Positions 1 through 8,524 are shown, counted from the stretch's first letter. The stretch: 64,000 bases of DNA from Vibrio sagamiensis NBRC 104589 (GCF_007990935.1 NZ_BJXJ01000015.1:1-64000), one strand, 5' to 3'. Translations and numbers: made by a program. Notes: generated by a model not told the origin, from the sequence alone.

Positions 1-17
1 GGGTCACTCACTATCAA

Positions 18-45
18 AATGGAAGGCAAATGCCTTTCATTTTTT
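18..45 (+). terminator. Intrinsic terminator-like hairpin at the left edge
   Basis: A 10-bp stem with one mismatch (18-27 with 32-41) and a 4-nt loop runs directly into five T residues on the + strand. It could end a rightward gene lying left of the window, or act in both directions below the tailocin operon. No gene is supported in 1-301. An 8-bp inverted repeat (GCGACCTA at 86-93, TAGGTCGC at 121-128) is the only other structure there. Confidence 0.55.
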
Positions 46-301
46 ATGGGGTATCCTTACGGGAACCGACGACATTGCTGTTTTAGCGACCTACGGCCAA
101 AACAAAGAGATTCAACCTACTAGGTCGCTTTGCATGAATCGTTTATCCTATCAGTCATGCATCCAAATAAGCCCATCAAACAACTCCTTAATTCTAACGA
201 TAATGGGCTAAACTATCTCAATAAACAACGAAAAACTCTGAGAAAAGTCGTCATTGAAAACGTCACCAATATATTCGCTTACAGCACAACCGATTCTGGT
301 T

Positions 302-547
302 CTAAAGGGTAGAATCCAAGCTTGCCCCTTCAATACAAGTTTTAAGCTCAACAATATAGCGTTGTAATTGCTTAAAGCTTTGCTCTGGCAGGTAGACCCC
401 ACGTCTGCCCTCTTCAACTTGATACCACTCAAGATGGATCGGTGTTGGTGGGCAAAATTCGCTTTGATTTGGTGTGATCGGAATCGAGGTGCACCCGCCC
501 AGCAGCAGGGCCCATATCGTCACGAAAAGTATCGTAAGGTTGTTCAT
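302..547 (-). CDS. Rz1-like outer-membrane spanin lipoprotein (tailocin lysis)
   Basis: An 81-aa protein with a lipoprotein signal: a hydrophobic N-terminus ending in a lipobox (LLGGC, Cys at about residue 19). It is therefore predicted to be anchored in the outer membrane. Most of its start overlaps the neighbouring 81-aa gene (429-674) in another frame, the arrangement typical of Rz/Rz1 spanin pairs. It is the last gene of the leftward tail/lysis cluster, where R-type pyocins and P2-like phages also keep their spanins. In those systems o-spanin and i-spanin fuse the inner and outer membranes after the endolysin has cut peptidoglycan. The spanin role is inferred from lipobox, size, overlap and position. 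Confidence 0.65.
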   Translation of the reverse strand: MNNLTILFVTIWALLLGGCTSIPITPNQSEFCPPTPIHLEWYQVEEGRRGVYLPEQSFKQLQRYIVELKTCIEGASLDSTL

Positions 548-674
548 TAATTTTCTCTACTTTTTGTTGTTGCTGTTTCTGTCGATGTCGATGATTTGCT
601 CGCCAAAGTTTGTAACCTTCTATGGCATAAGGGAACAATTTGTATATTCCCTCTATGAGTTTGAAATAGGACAT
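429..674 (-). CDS. Putative Rz-like spanin partner
   Basis: An 81-aa, strongly basic and Gln-rich protein with an excellent ribosome binding site (GGGAGG upstream of its ATG). Its C-terminal half overlaps the lipoprotein gene at 302-547 in another frame. The N-terminal 25 residues are only moderately hydrophobic, so a clean transmembrane anchor as in a standard i-spanin is not obvious. The middle (HRHRQKQQQQKVEKIN) looks helical. The spanin partner role is an inference from nesting and position, and a small lysis-associated protein of another type remains possible. Confidence 0.45.
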   Translation of the reverse strand: MSYFKLIEGIYKLFPYAIEGYKLWRANHRHRQKQQQQKVEKINEQPYDTFRDDMGPAAGRVHLDSDHTKSKRILPTNTDPS

Positions 675-712
675 GACGTCCTCCCTATTTATAATGCTTG
701 ATTCAGAGCGAG

Positions 713-815
713 GTCACTGAGTTGAATTCAAGGAAGACAACGAAACGGAATAATATTCCATTTCTTATTTTTGCAAGAAGAACGGTTGTCTGACGCAAGA
801 AGTCAGCTCAGTGAC
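713..815. repeat. 103-bp MITE-like element or nested RNA hairpin
   Basis: The two ends form 17-bp inverted repeats with two mismatches (GTCACTGAG then TGA then TTC; right end about 799-815). Inside lie a second inverted pair (AGACAAC near 734, GTTGTCT near 785), a CTGAC/GTCAG hairpin near 790-806 and GGAAT-N3-ATTCC at 747-759. The element lies between the endolysin gene and the spanin-like genes in a 287-nt stretch with no coding capacity. No target-site duplication is visible, so it may be a miniature transposable element or a structured leader of the lysis mRNA. Confidence 0.5.
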
Positions 816-961
816 ACACTCCCAAAGGCCCAGCAACCTTAACTCTCATACTTTGTTAACGATTCTCAATGTAGAACCACTATATCTTCGATATCGTTGC
901 CTCACCTGAGAGCTAAGTTCATCTCGCTGAACACCGTATCTTGAGGTTATTTGGGTAAAAC

Positions 962-1486
962 TCAGTTATCTAATGCGGCATAACGCAAATTTTCAGCAAT
1001 GCGTTGCGACCAGCCTCGTGAGAATGTTGCCCAAGCACTAAGGTTATTCATAAAATCCAATCGTTCCGCCAAAAAACACAGCAATACATCATTAGGATCG
1101 GCCTCCAGTAAGGCCGCTTGGGTTTTTGGACCATAATGACCATCATCATTGCTGCCTACAGCACGTTGCAAGAATTGAACAGCACGAGACGTTCCGTGGT
1201 TAATCGCGGCATCAAATAGCTGATACATCACGGCATGACGTTGACGACCACCGATTTTTAACCAAAAGTCTTGATAATAAATCGCCCTAGCCTGTTCTAA
1301 AGAAAGATGCTCGATATCAAGCTCGGGATAACTCATGGCCGAGATGCCAAATTTAGTCCCTTTTAATTCTCCTCTGCCGACAATGCCGCTTGTCCAATTT
1401 CCGCGGTCTTTATATTCACGTTGGTATTTACCTTCGTGACCGATAACACGCTCAAAAGCGTTAAGAAATTCACTTGAATAGTCCAT
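962..1486 (-). CDS. GH108-family endolysin (N-acetylmuramidase-like)
   Basis: A 174-aa protein resembling the glycosyl hydrolase 108 / ZliS family of phage lysozymes. The N-terminal catalytic block shows HEGKY with the presumed catalytic Glu at residue 18, where the family usually reads EGGY. It is followed by GTKFGIS at about 43-49. The C-terminal third has a peptidoglycan-binding-like block (YGPKTQAAL at about 117). No signal peptide is visible, so export would depend on the holin. It starts at an ATG with GGAG upstream and follows gpD by 11 nt. This position between gpD and the spanins is the one used in R-type pyocin clusters. It should cut peptidoglycan to release particles. Confidence 0.85.
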   Translation of the reverse strand: MDYSSEFLNAFERVIGHEGKYQREYKDRGNWTSGIVGRGELKGTKFGISAMSYPELDIEHLSLEQARAIYYQDFWLKIGGRQRHAVMYQLFDAAINHGTSRAVQFLQRAVGSNDDGHYGPKTQAALLEADPNDVLLCFLAERLDFMNNLSAWATFSRGWSQRIAENLRYAALDN

Positions 1487-1497
1487 ATTTCTCCTTA

Positions 1498-2460
1498 TTA
1501 ACTACTGGGGCGAGATGCCTCTATCTGAATAGTGTACGACGTTCGATCGCCAGAAAGAGTGACCGTATTAATCAGCCACTCACCTTTAGAGTACGGTGAC
1601 GCAAAGCCTTCTAAGACCATGACGCTTTCTGCAAACAGCCCTGGCTTTCCTCGCATTGTTGCGCTGAATGTTTGTCCTTTTCGATTGCATTCAGCAAGTT
1701 TCGCCGCAGCATGTTGCTGGGCTTCCTTGGCATGTTTAAATGCCTCTTTGATTTGATAAAAAGGTGAACGACCAATTTGTTCAGTGCCATGTTCGCCCGT
1801 TTCAAGCGTTTGCCACAATGCTTTGACGCCACGAAATCTATCGTTGCTTGGGTGAGCAATTTTAGCGGCCCCTTTTTGTGTGTCGCTAGGTGTCACTATG
1901 ACGCTTGGTTTAGGCTGTCCCGATAAAGAAGCCAAACAGCCACGGTGACCAAAGACGTAAAGATGATCGACAGGCTTAGCCAAAGCGCCATATTTTTCTG
2001 CTAGCCGAGCAATAAATGCCGAATCTGTCTCTTCATTTTGATTCAAATGGTCGGTAGGAAGACTCATCAGTTCGGAACTCACTCGGACTTCATAACCGTG
2101 GGGTTCCATCACCGCTTTGACCACATCACCGACGGTCGCTGGCGGGTAGGTCCGACGCCTTGGCTCTTTAAATCCCGTATCATCTGCAACACTGAATTTA
2201 GCTGGCGTCAATTGCAGCGATAGTTTGATCGGATGCAGGTGTTCTGTCACCGATGATATTTGATAAACCCCTCGATACTCCCCATCAATATGAACTTGCC
2301 ATTCGATACCACTGGGAGGCAGATTGGTCAGCGCTTGCTCTCCGCTAAAAGTCAGAGTCAGCCGATCGGCTTGCATACCTTCGCCGTCGGTCAAAGACCA
2401 GTCGCTCAGTAAAGGCTGAAGTGCCTCAAATCCCGAGCCACGAATCTTAATCACATCCAT
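1498..2460 (-). CDS. Tail protein gpD (P2 late control protein D family)
   Basis: A 320-aa protein of the P2 gpD family, which forms the hub connecting the tail tube to the gpV spike in contractile tails. Recognisable stretches include the early GSGFEALQPLLSDWSLTDGEG and the central DSAFIARLAEKYGALAKP, typical of gpD/VgrG-like hub folds. The length is near the roughly 320-390 aa usual for the family. It overlaps gpX by 10 nt, which indicates translational coupling. Order gpU-gpX-gpD is that of P2. Confidence 0.9.
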   Translation of the reverse strand: MDVIKIRGSGFEALQPLLSDWSLTDGEGMQADRLTLTFSGEQALTNLPPSGIEWQVHIDGEYRGVYQISSVTEHLHPIKLSLQLTPAKFSVADDTGFKEPRRRTYPPATVGDVVKAVMEPHGYEVRVSSELMSLPTDHLNQNEETDSAFIARLAEKYGALAKPVDHLYVFGHRGCLASLSGQPKPSVIVTPSDTQKGAAKIAHPSNDRFRGVKALWQTLETGEHGTEQIGRSPFYQIKEAFKHAKEAQQHAAAKLAECNRKGQTFSATMRGKPGLFAESVMVLEGFASPYSKGEWLINTVTLSGDRTSYTIQIEASRPSS

Positions 2461-2660
2461 ATCGGTATCTCACTCTTCATCGACGAATCTGATCTTTTCT
2501 TCCTCTGAGGCAGCTCTACTATTTGGCCAGCGGTTAGAAATGGTGAGGTTTGAGTGGGGTTTAAACGATAAAACTCTTCTTCCAGTTCATCAGAATCGAG
2601 ACCAAAAATTCGATACAGTAATCGATTAACAGTTTCATTCGGTTTGACTTGTGTTTTCAT
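2451..2660 (-). CDS. Tail protein gpX (LysM-like)
   Basis: A 69-aa protein matching the P2 gpX type: a small LysM-like domain with N-terminal V..NETVNRLLYRIFG and C-terminal L.AGQIVELP. In P2-like tails it helps assemble the tail end. It overlaps gpU by 26 nt upstream and gpD by 10 nt downstream, so the three are translationally coupled. Confidence 0.85.
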   Translation of the reverse strand: MKTQVKPNETVNRLLYRIFGLDSDELEEEFYRLNPTQTSPFLTAGQIVELPQRKKRSDSSMKSEIPIWM

Positions 2661-3036
2661 TGTATTGGCGATACTCCTTAAGGGTCAGTGTAATGTTCAC
2701 CACTTGAGCTTGGCCTTTTTCAATTAAGCGCGTATAGCTGGTACTGACATTACGAATCGTAAAAGTCCCCCACTTTCGACCTTTTCCGTCAGTCACCATG
2801 ACAATTTCATGGGATTTAGCCATGGCACGAAGCTGTTGTGCCTCTGCTTCACCTTCTCCTTTAAAGGCCACAACGTTCAAAGTCCAGTTATCAAGAGGGT
2901 TAGAAGTTGGATCTTGTCTAGGGCTTTCGATGGCATCGAAATCAGACCAGCCACCGGAAGTCTCATAGGAGTGAGTCTCAAGTGGGTTGCCTTGGACCAC
3001 ACTAAAAACGTGATCATTGAGTGCTAAATGCTTCAT
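2635..3036 (-). CDS. Tail protein gpU
   Basis: A 133-aa protein of the P2 gpU family, a tail completion/assembly factor encoded directly after the tape measure. Family-like features are the VNITLTLKEY block near the C-terminus and a DGKGRKWGTFTIRNV segment in the middle. The ATG overlaps the stop codon of the tape-measure gene (TAATG), so it is translationally coupled to it. Confidence 0.85.
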   Translation of the reverse strand: MKHLALNDHVFSVVQGNPLETHSYETSGGWSDFDAIESPRQDPTSNPLDNWTLNVVAFKGEGEAEAQQLRAMAKSHEIVMVTDGKGRKWGTFTIRNVSTSYTRLIEKGQAQVVNITLTLKEYRQYNENTSQTE

Positions 3037-5777
3037 TACGTCACCAAGGAATGTTGGAAGTCTTGCGTTAAGTTTTCTGAATCGAGACCGTGTTCACGAG
3101 CAAACTGGGTCAATAACTGCTGAACGGTTTCGAGCGTTAATGAGGCGGTGTGTTCCGGTGTTTGCGCTCCGGTTACCTGCACAACTGGCGCAAACGTAAC
3201 GTTAGGAGCTTGCGTGTCCTTTTTTGCAACTTGAGCGGTTTTAATCGCCTGACTCTGATCCGTCAGAGCATACGAATTAAACCATTGAGCAGTGTCTCTC
3301 TCTATTTGCAGAGCAGGAGGCGAAGCTGTATTATTGTCTTTCGGTATCAGTACTGGCTCGGCAGCATCATTGTTGTCTAAATTCTGTTCATCGTGTTCAA
3401 ACCAATCAAACAGATCTTCTGCCCATTCACGGCCTTGAGAATCACCAAAAAATCCGCCGACCCCAGCCCCAATGAGAGTTCCAATACCGGGTAAAATAGC
3501 ACTACCAATCGCTGCACCGACTGCCGCACCACCCATTCCACCCATTAAGCCTCCGCCACTTTTCGCCACTTCCTTCATATCGCCATCAGCAAGGTTGTCT
3601 ACGATTTCAACAGCACTGGCAGCCATTGAAATAGGAGTGGCGATTTTCATCGTTTTGACCCATTGCCTAACCTTGGCCGAATCCATGCTATCGCGCAAAG
3701 TTCGGTTTTCGGTATCGACTCCTGTTCTTGCTTGCGTGTTTAATTCCGGTGAAATGTTGGGCTGGGTTGACAAATTTTGCGAGACACGCTGAGCGTTTGT
3801 ATTAGAGCCCTGACGATGGATATTGTTTGCACTTACTCGACTCGCGTTGCGTCGATTATTTCTCCTTTGCCTCTTACGTCTGTTGCGTTTGCGACGAGCC
3901 TCAGCTTCTTCATCCAGAGGTGTCTCTGAATACGTATTGGCTTGTTCTCGCATCGCTCTATAGTGACGCTCAGTCGATCGAGTCGCTTTATCTGTCGCAT
4001 TTTTTTGCCTTTTCAGGGCATGCGAGTGCCGAGCAATACCAAGCCCACTAGCGACAGCATTAAGATCCGACGCAATCGATTTAAAGCCTCCAGCGATCGT
4101 TTTAAGGCCAAGTAACGCTTTTCCAGCTAGACCTACTGCACCCAAACCTATGACAGCAGCAGTGGCAATACCACTTTCTGCAACCCAATTGGAGGTAGCC
4201 ACCACAAGGTCAGTCAACTTTGGTAAAATACTTTCAACAATAGGCCACAGTTTATCCCCTAACGTAACACTCAATTGATTCAAAGCATCATTCAAGCGTT
4301 CCAGCTTAGCCACTTTTGTATTGTCGCGCAGCTCATAATCTTTTTGGATGGAGTCCGTGCTGCCATCTTGGGCTTTTTGCGTATTACTGGCAAATAATTC
4401 CGGTCTATTAACCAAACGATACAAAACAGAGTTAGGTTGCGCGTTGAACAACGACCTCATCACTTGGTTTTGCTGCTTTTGCTCCAACGCTTGAATCGCA
4501 GTGAAAATTTTCTCGATTGTCCCGATAGGATCCGTTTGCATGTCAGCAGAAACCGCTGTGGCATCCATTTTTAACAGCTCAAAAGGGTCCTCTCTCTGCC
4601 CGTGATCGTCGTATTGTTGCCTTTTAAGTGCCGCAAGATCAGTATTTGCTAAAGAATTAATGATTTGTTCAATGGTATCAGAAGCCTCAGGTTCCGTTGC
4701 CCCCGAACCAAGAAGCGAGCCAACCAAGCCTAATGACTGTGCTTGGGAAAAGTTAGCCTCGCTCATCATAGAGCCGGTTTTGTTTAGAACCTTCAGGAAA
4801 TCGATTTCAGCACCTTTATCAGAAACCGCATGAATCATGTTAGACAGGGTGTTCAATTGATCTTTACCTGTCGCATCACCCTCATAGCTCATTTCACTAT
4901 GCAGGAACATTCGCTGTAATGCGATTTCTGCTGGATCTCCCCCCCATTCATTAGCAGCCTTGATAGCATCACTGGTGTAAGCAACGAGATGATCTGCTTC
5001 AATACCTTGTTTGGCAATCACATCAGCAACTTGCATCACCATGTTAGTATCGGCACCTGTCAGAGTAACGGCCAGTTGATTCAGTGCATCACGCAACTTT
5101 TTCGCTTCTTCGCTTTCAACCCCTTGCTCACCAAAATTTAACCAACGTGCCACATCGGTAAACGAAGCTTCATTATCCAATGAATGTTTCAGGGTGAGGC
5201 TACCTGCAGCAATGCCTCCCTGAACGAGAGAATCATTACTTGGCAGATTTTTAAAAAACTTTGCTTTGCGCTTTTCAAGATCATAGTTGTCTTTTAATAA
5301 GCGAGTCTCTCGCCGCAATAATCGTGCTGATTTTTCAATCCTGTCGTTTACGACCTTTTTTGCAGCCGCTAGATTTTTAGTATTAAAACCTGCTGCTTTT
5401 AAAGATTTATTTAAAGCCTGCGATTGCCTAACCTGATTATTGCGAATACCTTCAAATCGTTTGATTCGCTTCTCTAAGTATTGCAGATCCGCTTGCTCTT
5501 CCTTAGTTAAGGCAATGTTCCTTTTCTGTTTTTTAGTCAGTACAGCCCTTGCTTTGCGATCTTTATCAAGCTCTGCTCTAACCTTTTTCAAAGCTGCAGG
5601 CAGCGACTCTAAATGTGTCATTCGGGCGAGATTTTTCTGTGCCGCCGATAAACGGTTCTGAGCTTGACCTACGGTGTCAATAAACCCACGTAACGATTTG
5701 GAAGCACTCTCAATATTAATACCAGCGACCGCCTGCGTAGCCTCACGAGTGATGCCGAGTTGTTGTTTTTTATCCAC
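3036..5777 (-). CDS. Tape-measure protein (gpT)
   Basis: A 913-aa protein that sets tail length. Residues 1-180 are a Lys/Arg/Gln-rich coiled-coil stretch, the middle resembles TP901-type tape measures, and hydrophobic Gly/Ala-rich segments occur at about 530-570 and 740-790. The start is GTG at 5777 with TAGGAG about 6 nt upstream; no better ATG exists. The start overlaps the stop of the gpE' extension (5770-5772), as in P2. The protein is larger than P2 gpT (815 aa), so a tail at least as long as the 135-nm P2 tail is expected if scaling holds. Confidence 0.9.
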   Translation of the reverse strand: MDKKQQLGITREATQAVAGINIESASKSLRGFIDTVGQAQNRLSAAQKNLARMTHLESLPAALKKVRAELDKDRKARAVLTKKQKRNIALTKEEQADLQYLEKRIKRFEGIRNNQVRQSQALNKSLKAAGFNTKNLAAAKKVVNDRIEKSARLLRRETRLLKDNYDLEKRKAKFFKNLPSNDSLVQGGIAAGSLTLKHSLDNEASFTDVARWLNFGEQGVESEEAKKLRDALNQLAVTLTGADTNMVMQVADVIAKQGIEADHLVAYTSDAIKAANEWGGDPAEIALQRMFLHSEMSYEGDATGKDQLNTLSNMIHAVSDKGAEIDFLKVLNKTGSMMSEANFSQAQSLGLVGSLLGSGATEPEASDTIEQIINSLANTDLAALKRQQYDDHGQREDPFELLKMDATAVSADMQTDPIGTIEKIFTAIQALEQKQQNQVMRSLFNAQPNSVLYRLVNRPELFASNTQKAQDGSTDSIQKDYELRDNTKVAKLERLNDALNQLSVTLGDKLWPIVESILPKLTDLVVATSNWVAESGIATAAVIGLGAVGLAGKALLGLKTIAGGFKSIASDLNAVASGLGIARHSHALKRQKNATDKATRSTERHYRAMREQANTYSETPLDEEAEARRKRNRRKRQRRNNRRNASRVSANNIHRQGSNTNAQRVSQNLSTQPNISPELNTQARTGVDTENRTLRDSMDSAKVRQWVKTMKIATPISMAASAVEIVDNLADGDMKEVAKSGGGLMGGMGGAAVGAAIGSAILPGIGTLIGAGVGGFFGDSQGREWAEDLFDWFEHDEQNLDNNDAAEPVLIPKDNNTASPPALQIERDTAQWFNSYALTDQSQAIKTAQVAKKDTQAPNVTFAPVVQVTGAQTPEHTASLTLETVQQLLTQFAREHGLDSENLTQDFQHSLVT

Positions 5778-6431
5778 GCTTTACTCCTAAATGAGCTAAA
5801 GCCAGCTCATAACGTCGCAGTGCTATTTCCGTTGTCCAATCTAAAGCATCCCTCGCACAGTAACCTGCAAGAGGGATCACATCGAGAATGGTTTCAACAC
5901 TGTCTACTGAAAGTAAACCGCTGGTTTGGTTAAAAAATGCGTTGCAGCCACTACTAAACTGCGATAATCCGGCAATGGCAAACGCATGATCTCAGCCTCT
6001 TCTAGCCCAGTGAGGTTGGCAAGAATAAAGCAAGCTCGCTTAATATCATCGTTAATTTTATCGGCCATTTTCGTCAATTTAAGTGTAGGCAACTCAAATT
6101 CAACTTGGCGCTCACCGCTGAAAAACAACGTCACGGTCGTGTCTGTTTCTGGCTGCTCACTATCAACCAGTTGATAACCAGTTTGGTTGTAAAAATGGTA
6201 AGAAGCCTCATACAAGGTTAACCAGTCTGGATTCGCTAAAGCGTCTAGCTCCTCCTGATTCAACCCTGTAGATGCCATAACTAGCGCTTCTTTTTCTGCT
6301 TGTTGAAAAGTCTCACCTTTAGGTTCAATCTCAAGGCTCGATTCGCGGCTAAGCGGTTTCACCGTCACTGTACTGATCGTCTCTAACGGTTTTAATAGAG
6401 TAAAAGTTTGCTCTAGATGGTCTATTGTCAT
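5770..6431 (-). CDS. gpE+E' -1 frameshift product of the tail assembly chaperone
   Basis: After codon TTA at 5931 a -1 slip opens a frame of 53 codons, read as FNQTSGLLSVDSVETIL and onward, ending ALAHLGVKRG at the TAA 5770-5772. The extension contains an LDWTTEIALRRYELALAHLG segment similar to the small P2 GpE' type. The fusion would be about 220 aa from the 6431 start. Its stop overlaps the GTG of the tape-measure gene. Frameshifted chaperone pairs are general in tailed phages, and the P2 E/E' pair is the direct precedent. The frame, slippery site and overlap are seen; the slip itself is inferred. Confidence 0.8.
5904..6431 (-). CDS. Tail assembly chaperone gpE (unshifted product)
   Basis: The 0-frame product is 175 aa from the ATG at 6431, chosen because AAGGA lies 8 nt upstream; two in-frame ATGs just before it (6434, 6437) are closer to that site. 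It corresponds to the gpE/gp41 tail assembly chaperone family, which holds the tape measure in an assembly-competent form. It lies between the tail tube gene and the tape-measure gene, the expected position. Near its end it carries a slippery T TTT TTA that gives a longer product. Confidence 0.8.
   Translation of the reverse strand: MTIDHLEQTFTLLKPLETISTVTVKPLSRESSLEIEPKGETFQQAEKEALVMASTGLNQEELDALANPDWLTLYEASYHFYNQTGYQLVDSEQPETDTTVTLFFSGERQVEFELPTLKLTKMADKINDDIKRACFILANLTGLEEAEIMRLPLPDYRSLVVAATHFLTKPAVYFQ
5931..5937 (-). promoter_or_regulatory. Slippery heptamer T TTT TTA for -1 frameshifting
   Basis: Read on the minus strand in the 0 frame, codons CAT TTT TTA contain the canonical X XXY YYZ heptamer T TTT TTA. 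The -1 frame is open from here to 5770, while the 0 frame stops 8 codons later at 5904-5906. Confidence 0.8.
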
Positions 6432-6455
6432 CATCATAATCCTTAATATAATCAA

Positions 6456-6680
6456 TGGTTAATGGGTAACAAATAAGTAAATAAGTAAATAAGTAAAAGG
6501 GAATAAGCAGTTAAATGGGGAAATAGGTGAGATAAGCACCAGAAATGATTAATTAAAATCAAATAGGTCACGCTAAAGGGCAACGTGGGATAGCTAGTAA
6601 TAGCATGAGCATTAGCAATAACTATGGCCATGAACGAAAAGGCCGCGATCATGCGGCCTTAATATCACAACCTAACGCAA
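6456..6680. other. Gap between tail tube gene and chaperone gene, with 8-bp tandem repeat
   Basis: This 225-nt interval holds no supported gene. It contains a strong terminator-like hairpin (6639-6660, listed separately) and three head-to-tail copies of AAATAAGT at 6471-6494. A hydrophobic 66-codon frame on the minus strand lacks a ribosome binding site and is not accepted. Confidence 0.5.
6637..6660 (-). terminator. Intrinsic terminator after the tail tube gene
   Basis: A perfect 8-bp GC-rich stem (AAGGCCGC / GCGGCCTT, 6-nt loop) is followed on the minus strand by four T residues, 21 nt below the tail tube stop codon. Being inside the tail cluster, it probably lowers expression of the tape measure and later genes relative to sheath and tube, which are needed in many copies. 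Confidence 0.75.
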
Positions 6681-7148
6681 CTAAACGTTAAATTTCTCAC
6701 CACCGATTTGGTAAACACCATTGTCAATGTCGACTTGAGCGATAATTTCACCGTCATCAACCCACAAGTGCTTATTAATTTGTCCTGTCAGGGTAAGCGT
6801 CTGCTGTTCGCGCATTTTATTGGATGAATATTCAACACTCACTTCACCCGTCATGGTGTGCTCAGTGTCAAACCGCTGATTGTTGTTCGTGCCGTTTTCG
6901 CTATAAATAATGACGGTTTTATCACCATCTTGTAGCGCGGCATTCACAACCGAAGCCATTTCACCGATGATGGTGACTGACCACTCCGATGCTTCGTAAC
7001 CGACACAGACTTTTTTGCCCATAAAAGCACCGGGCACATCGGCATACACTTTGGTGTATTTTGGCGGTGTGAATTCTTCCATGTTATTGGTGATCTTAAT
7101 ACCGCCTGGTAAGGTCAGTTTTCTGGCATGAGTAACTCGATTAGACAT
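6681..7148 (-). CDS. Major tail tube protein (gpFII)
   Basis: A 155-aa protein matching P2 FII tail tube subunits. It has a central EEFTPPKYTKVYADVPGA segment and a C-terminal GQINKHLWVDDGEII...VDIDNGVYQIGGEKFNV block. It polymerises into the rigid inner tube that is driven through the target envelope. It starts 23 nt after the sheath stop and is followed by a terminator hairpin, consistent with coexpression with the sheath. Confidence 0.9.
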   Translation of the reverse strand: MSNRVTHARKLTLPGGIKITNNMEEFTPPKYTKVYADVPGAFMGKKVCVGYEASEWSVTIIGEMASVVNAALQDGDKTVIIYSENGTNNNQRFDTEHTMTGEVSVEYSSNKMREQQTLTLTGQINKHLWVDDGEIIAQVDIDNGVYQIGGEKFNV

Positions 7149-7171
7149 AATATTCCTTAGTATTAAATGAT

Positions 7172-8317
7172 TTAACTAAATGTTTTGATCGCATCGTCGA
7201 TGTAAACCTGAAGAATTTCATCGCGTTGGTTCAGTTCAATGATCGAATGCTCGTTTGGACGGTATGCGCCCCAGTCGATAACCAATACCCATTCACCATT
7301 TTTATAGCGTTGTAAGTTGTTGCGCGTTTCATGTAGATAACACTTTGCGCCAATGATTTCCCCATCCGCTTGAAGGCTAGACAGCCAGTTACTCAATTGA
7401 GCAATTCGCTGCTTGAAGAAATCAAAATCGAGGTTGTATTTCATCGTGTCACGGTGTGATTTGATCAGTTCACGGCATAATTGGTTTTCAATGCCGATAA
7501 TGTTGCCAAAAGATCCGTCAGCGGTACGGGTTCCCAAGAACATTAAGCCGCCATTAGGATCACGAATGGTGACGGATACGCCTTTCTGATTGAGATCAAC
7601 GCCTTCGCTGTTTTTATCATTGACGCGATAGCCAATAATACGGGCGATATCATCCAATGGCGTGCCTGCACCGTTCGGTGTTTGTGAGGGCTTAACGCTA
7701 CAACGTGCAGCCATACCTACAATCGAAGCTGGGATCGGATGTGACCAGCGTTCACCTGCCACATCACAACACCAAATTCGTTTGTGCACTTCACCTAAGT
7801 TGGCTGCGTATTGTTTCGCCGCGACGGTATTCGTATCAGGGCCATCAGTCCAGCCTTCGCAGTAAGTTTGCTCAGCAAGGGCAGCTAACGCGTTTGCCAC
7901 TTCGATGCCATGGAAACCGGGAGCCGCAACGTTGGTCGGCGCTTCTTGGCAGGCTGCAAACGCGGCAATACCCGTTAAACGGCCAGACGGAGAGACACCA
8001 CCGATGACATTCGCGAGGGTCTCTTCGACATTGGCTCCTTCTTCGACAATAATCACGTAACAAGGTACTTTAGCGACTTCAAGAAAGTATTTAGCGCTGT
8101 AGTACAACATACCGGCGGGCTTTTCTGTTGTATCGAGCAGAGCAAGGTCTTTCAAAGTGTAAAGCTTAATTGGCTCTCCATAACTGACATCTGGGTGTTT
8201 ATTTGGAGCGACACCAATCAAGCCGCCAAGCTGATTGTCGACGCCTCTCATTGGGCCTAATGGCTCGCTGACTTCGAGGGAAATACCGTTGTGATTTTGC
8301 GTGGTCATTGTTGCCAT
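7172..8317 (-). CDS. Contractile tail sheath protein (gpFI)
   Basis: A 381-aa sheath protein of the P2 FI family. The N-terminal half contains VSEPLGPMRGVDNQLGGLIG and GRLTGIAAF. The conserved C-terminal assembly domain includes DPNGGLMFLGTRT (about 260), FFKQRIAQLSNWLSSLQADG and a WGAYRPNEHSIIELNQRDE segment near the end. Presence of a sheath defines the particle as contractile, that is R-type rather than F-type. Its ATG overlaps the stop of the small upstream gene (TAATG). Confidence 0.95.
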   Translation of the reverse strand: MATMTTQNHNGISLEVSEPLGPMRGVDNQLGGLIGVAPNKHPDVSYGEPIKLYTLKDLALLDTTEKPAGMLYYSAKYFLEVAKVPCYVIIVEEGANVEETLANVIGGVSPSGRLTGIAAFAACQEAPTNVAAPGFHGIEVANALAALAEQTYCEGWTDGPDTNTVAAKQYAANLGEVHKRIWCCDVAGERWSHPIPASIVGMAARCSVKPSQTPNGAGTPLDDIARIIGYRVNDKNSEGVDLNQKGVSVTIRDPNGGLMFLGTRTADGSFGNIIGIENQLCRELIKSHRDTMKYNLDFDFFKQRIAQLSNWLSSLQADGEIIGAKCYLHETRNNLQRYKNGEWVLVIDWGAYRPNEHSIIELNQRDEILQVYIDDAIKTFS

Positions 8318-8508
8318 TATTTACTCTCTTGTTTTAGTTCGAGGTGTTGGTTGATCAAGTGATACTCGGCTTGTGATGGCGACAGTGAAATGGTTTCACC
8401 TTCTTCGCGCCAACGGTGCAAAATGCGTTTTTCTCTGAGCATCACATACTGTTGTACTGGTGGGTTGTCTTGCTTTGCGTCACGGTGAGACGCGTCGGTA
8501 TGACTCAT
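8317..8508 (-). CDS. Small tailocin protein upstream of the sheath
   Basis: A 63-aa hydrophilic protein starting at the ATG at 8508; a longer frame begins earlier but its extra part reads through a terminator hairpin. It contains QQYVMLREKRILHRWREEGETISL and is His/Glu/Gln-rich. I do not recognise a family. Its stop overlaps the sheath ATG, so it probably serves to couple or assist sheath translation or assembly. Confidence 0.55.
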   Translation of the reverse strand: MSHTDASHRDAKQDNPPVQQYVMLREKRILHRWREEGETISLSPSQAEYHLINQHLELKQESK

Positions 8509-8524
8509 ATTAAATCGTCCTATT

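Noticed and set aside
130..432. Short open frames on both strands at the left edge
   Set aside because: They overlap each other, lack ribosome binding sites and show no protein-like composition.
6452..6652. Hydrophobic 66-codon minus-strand frame between tube and chaperone genes
   Set aside because: No ribosome binding site; overlaps a terminator hairpin and a tandem repeat; T-rich sequence alone explains the hydrophobicity.
7662..8063. Open frames on both strands inside the sheath gene
   Set aside because: Shadow frames of a clearly conserved sheath gene.
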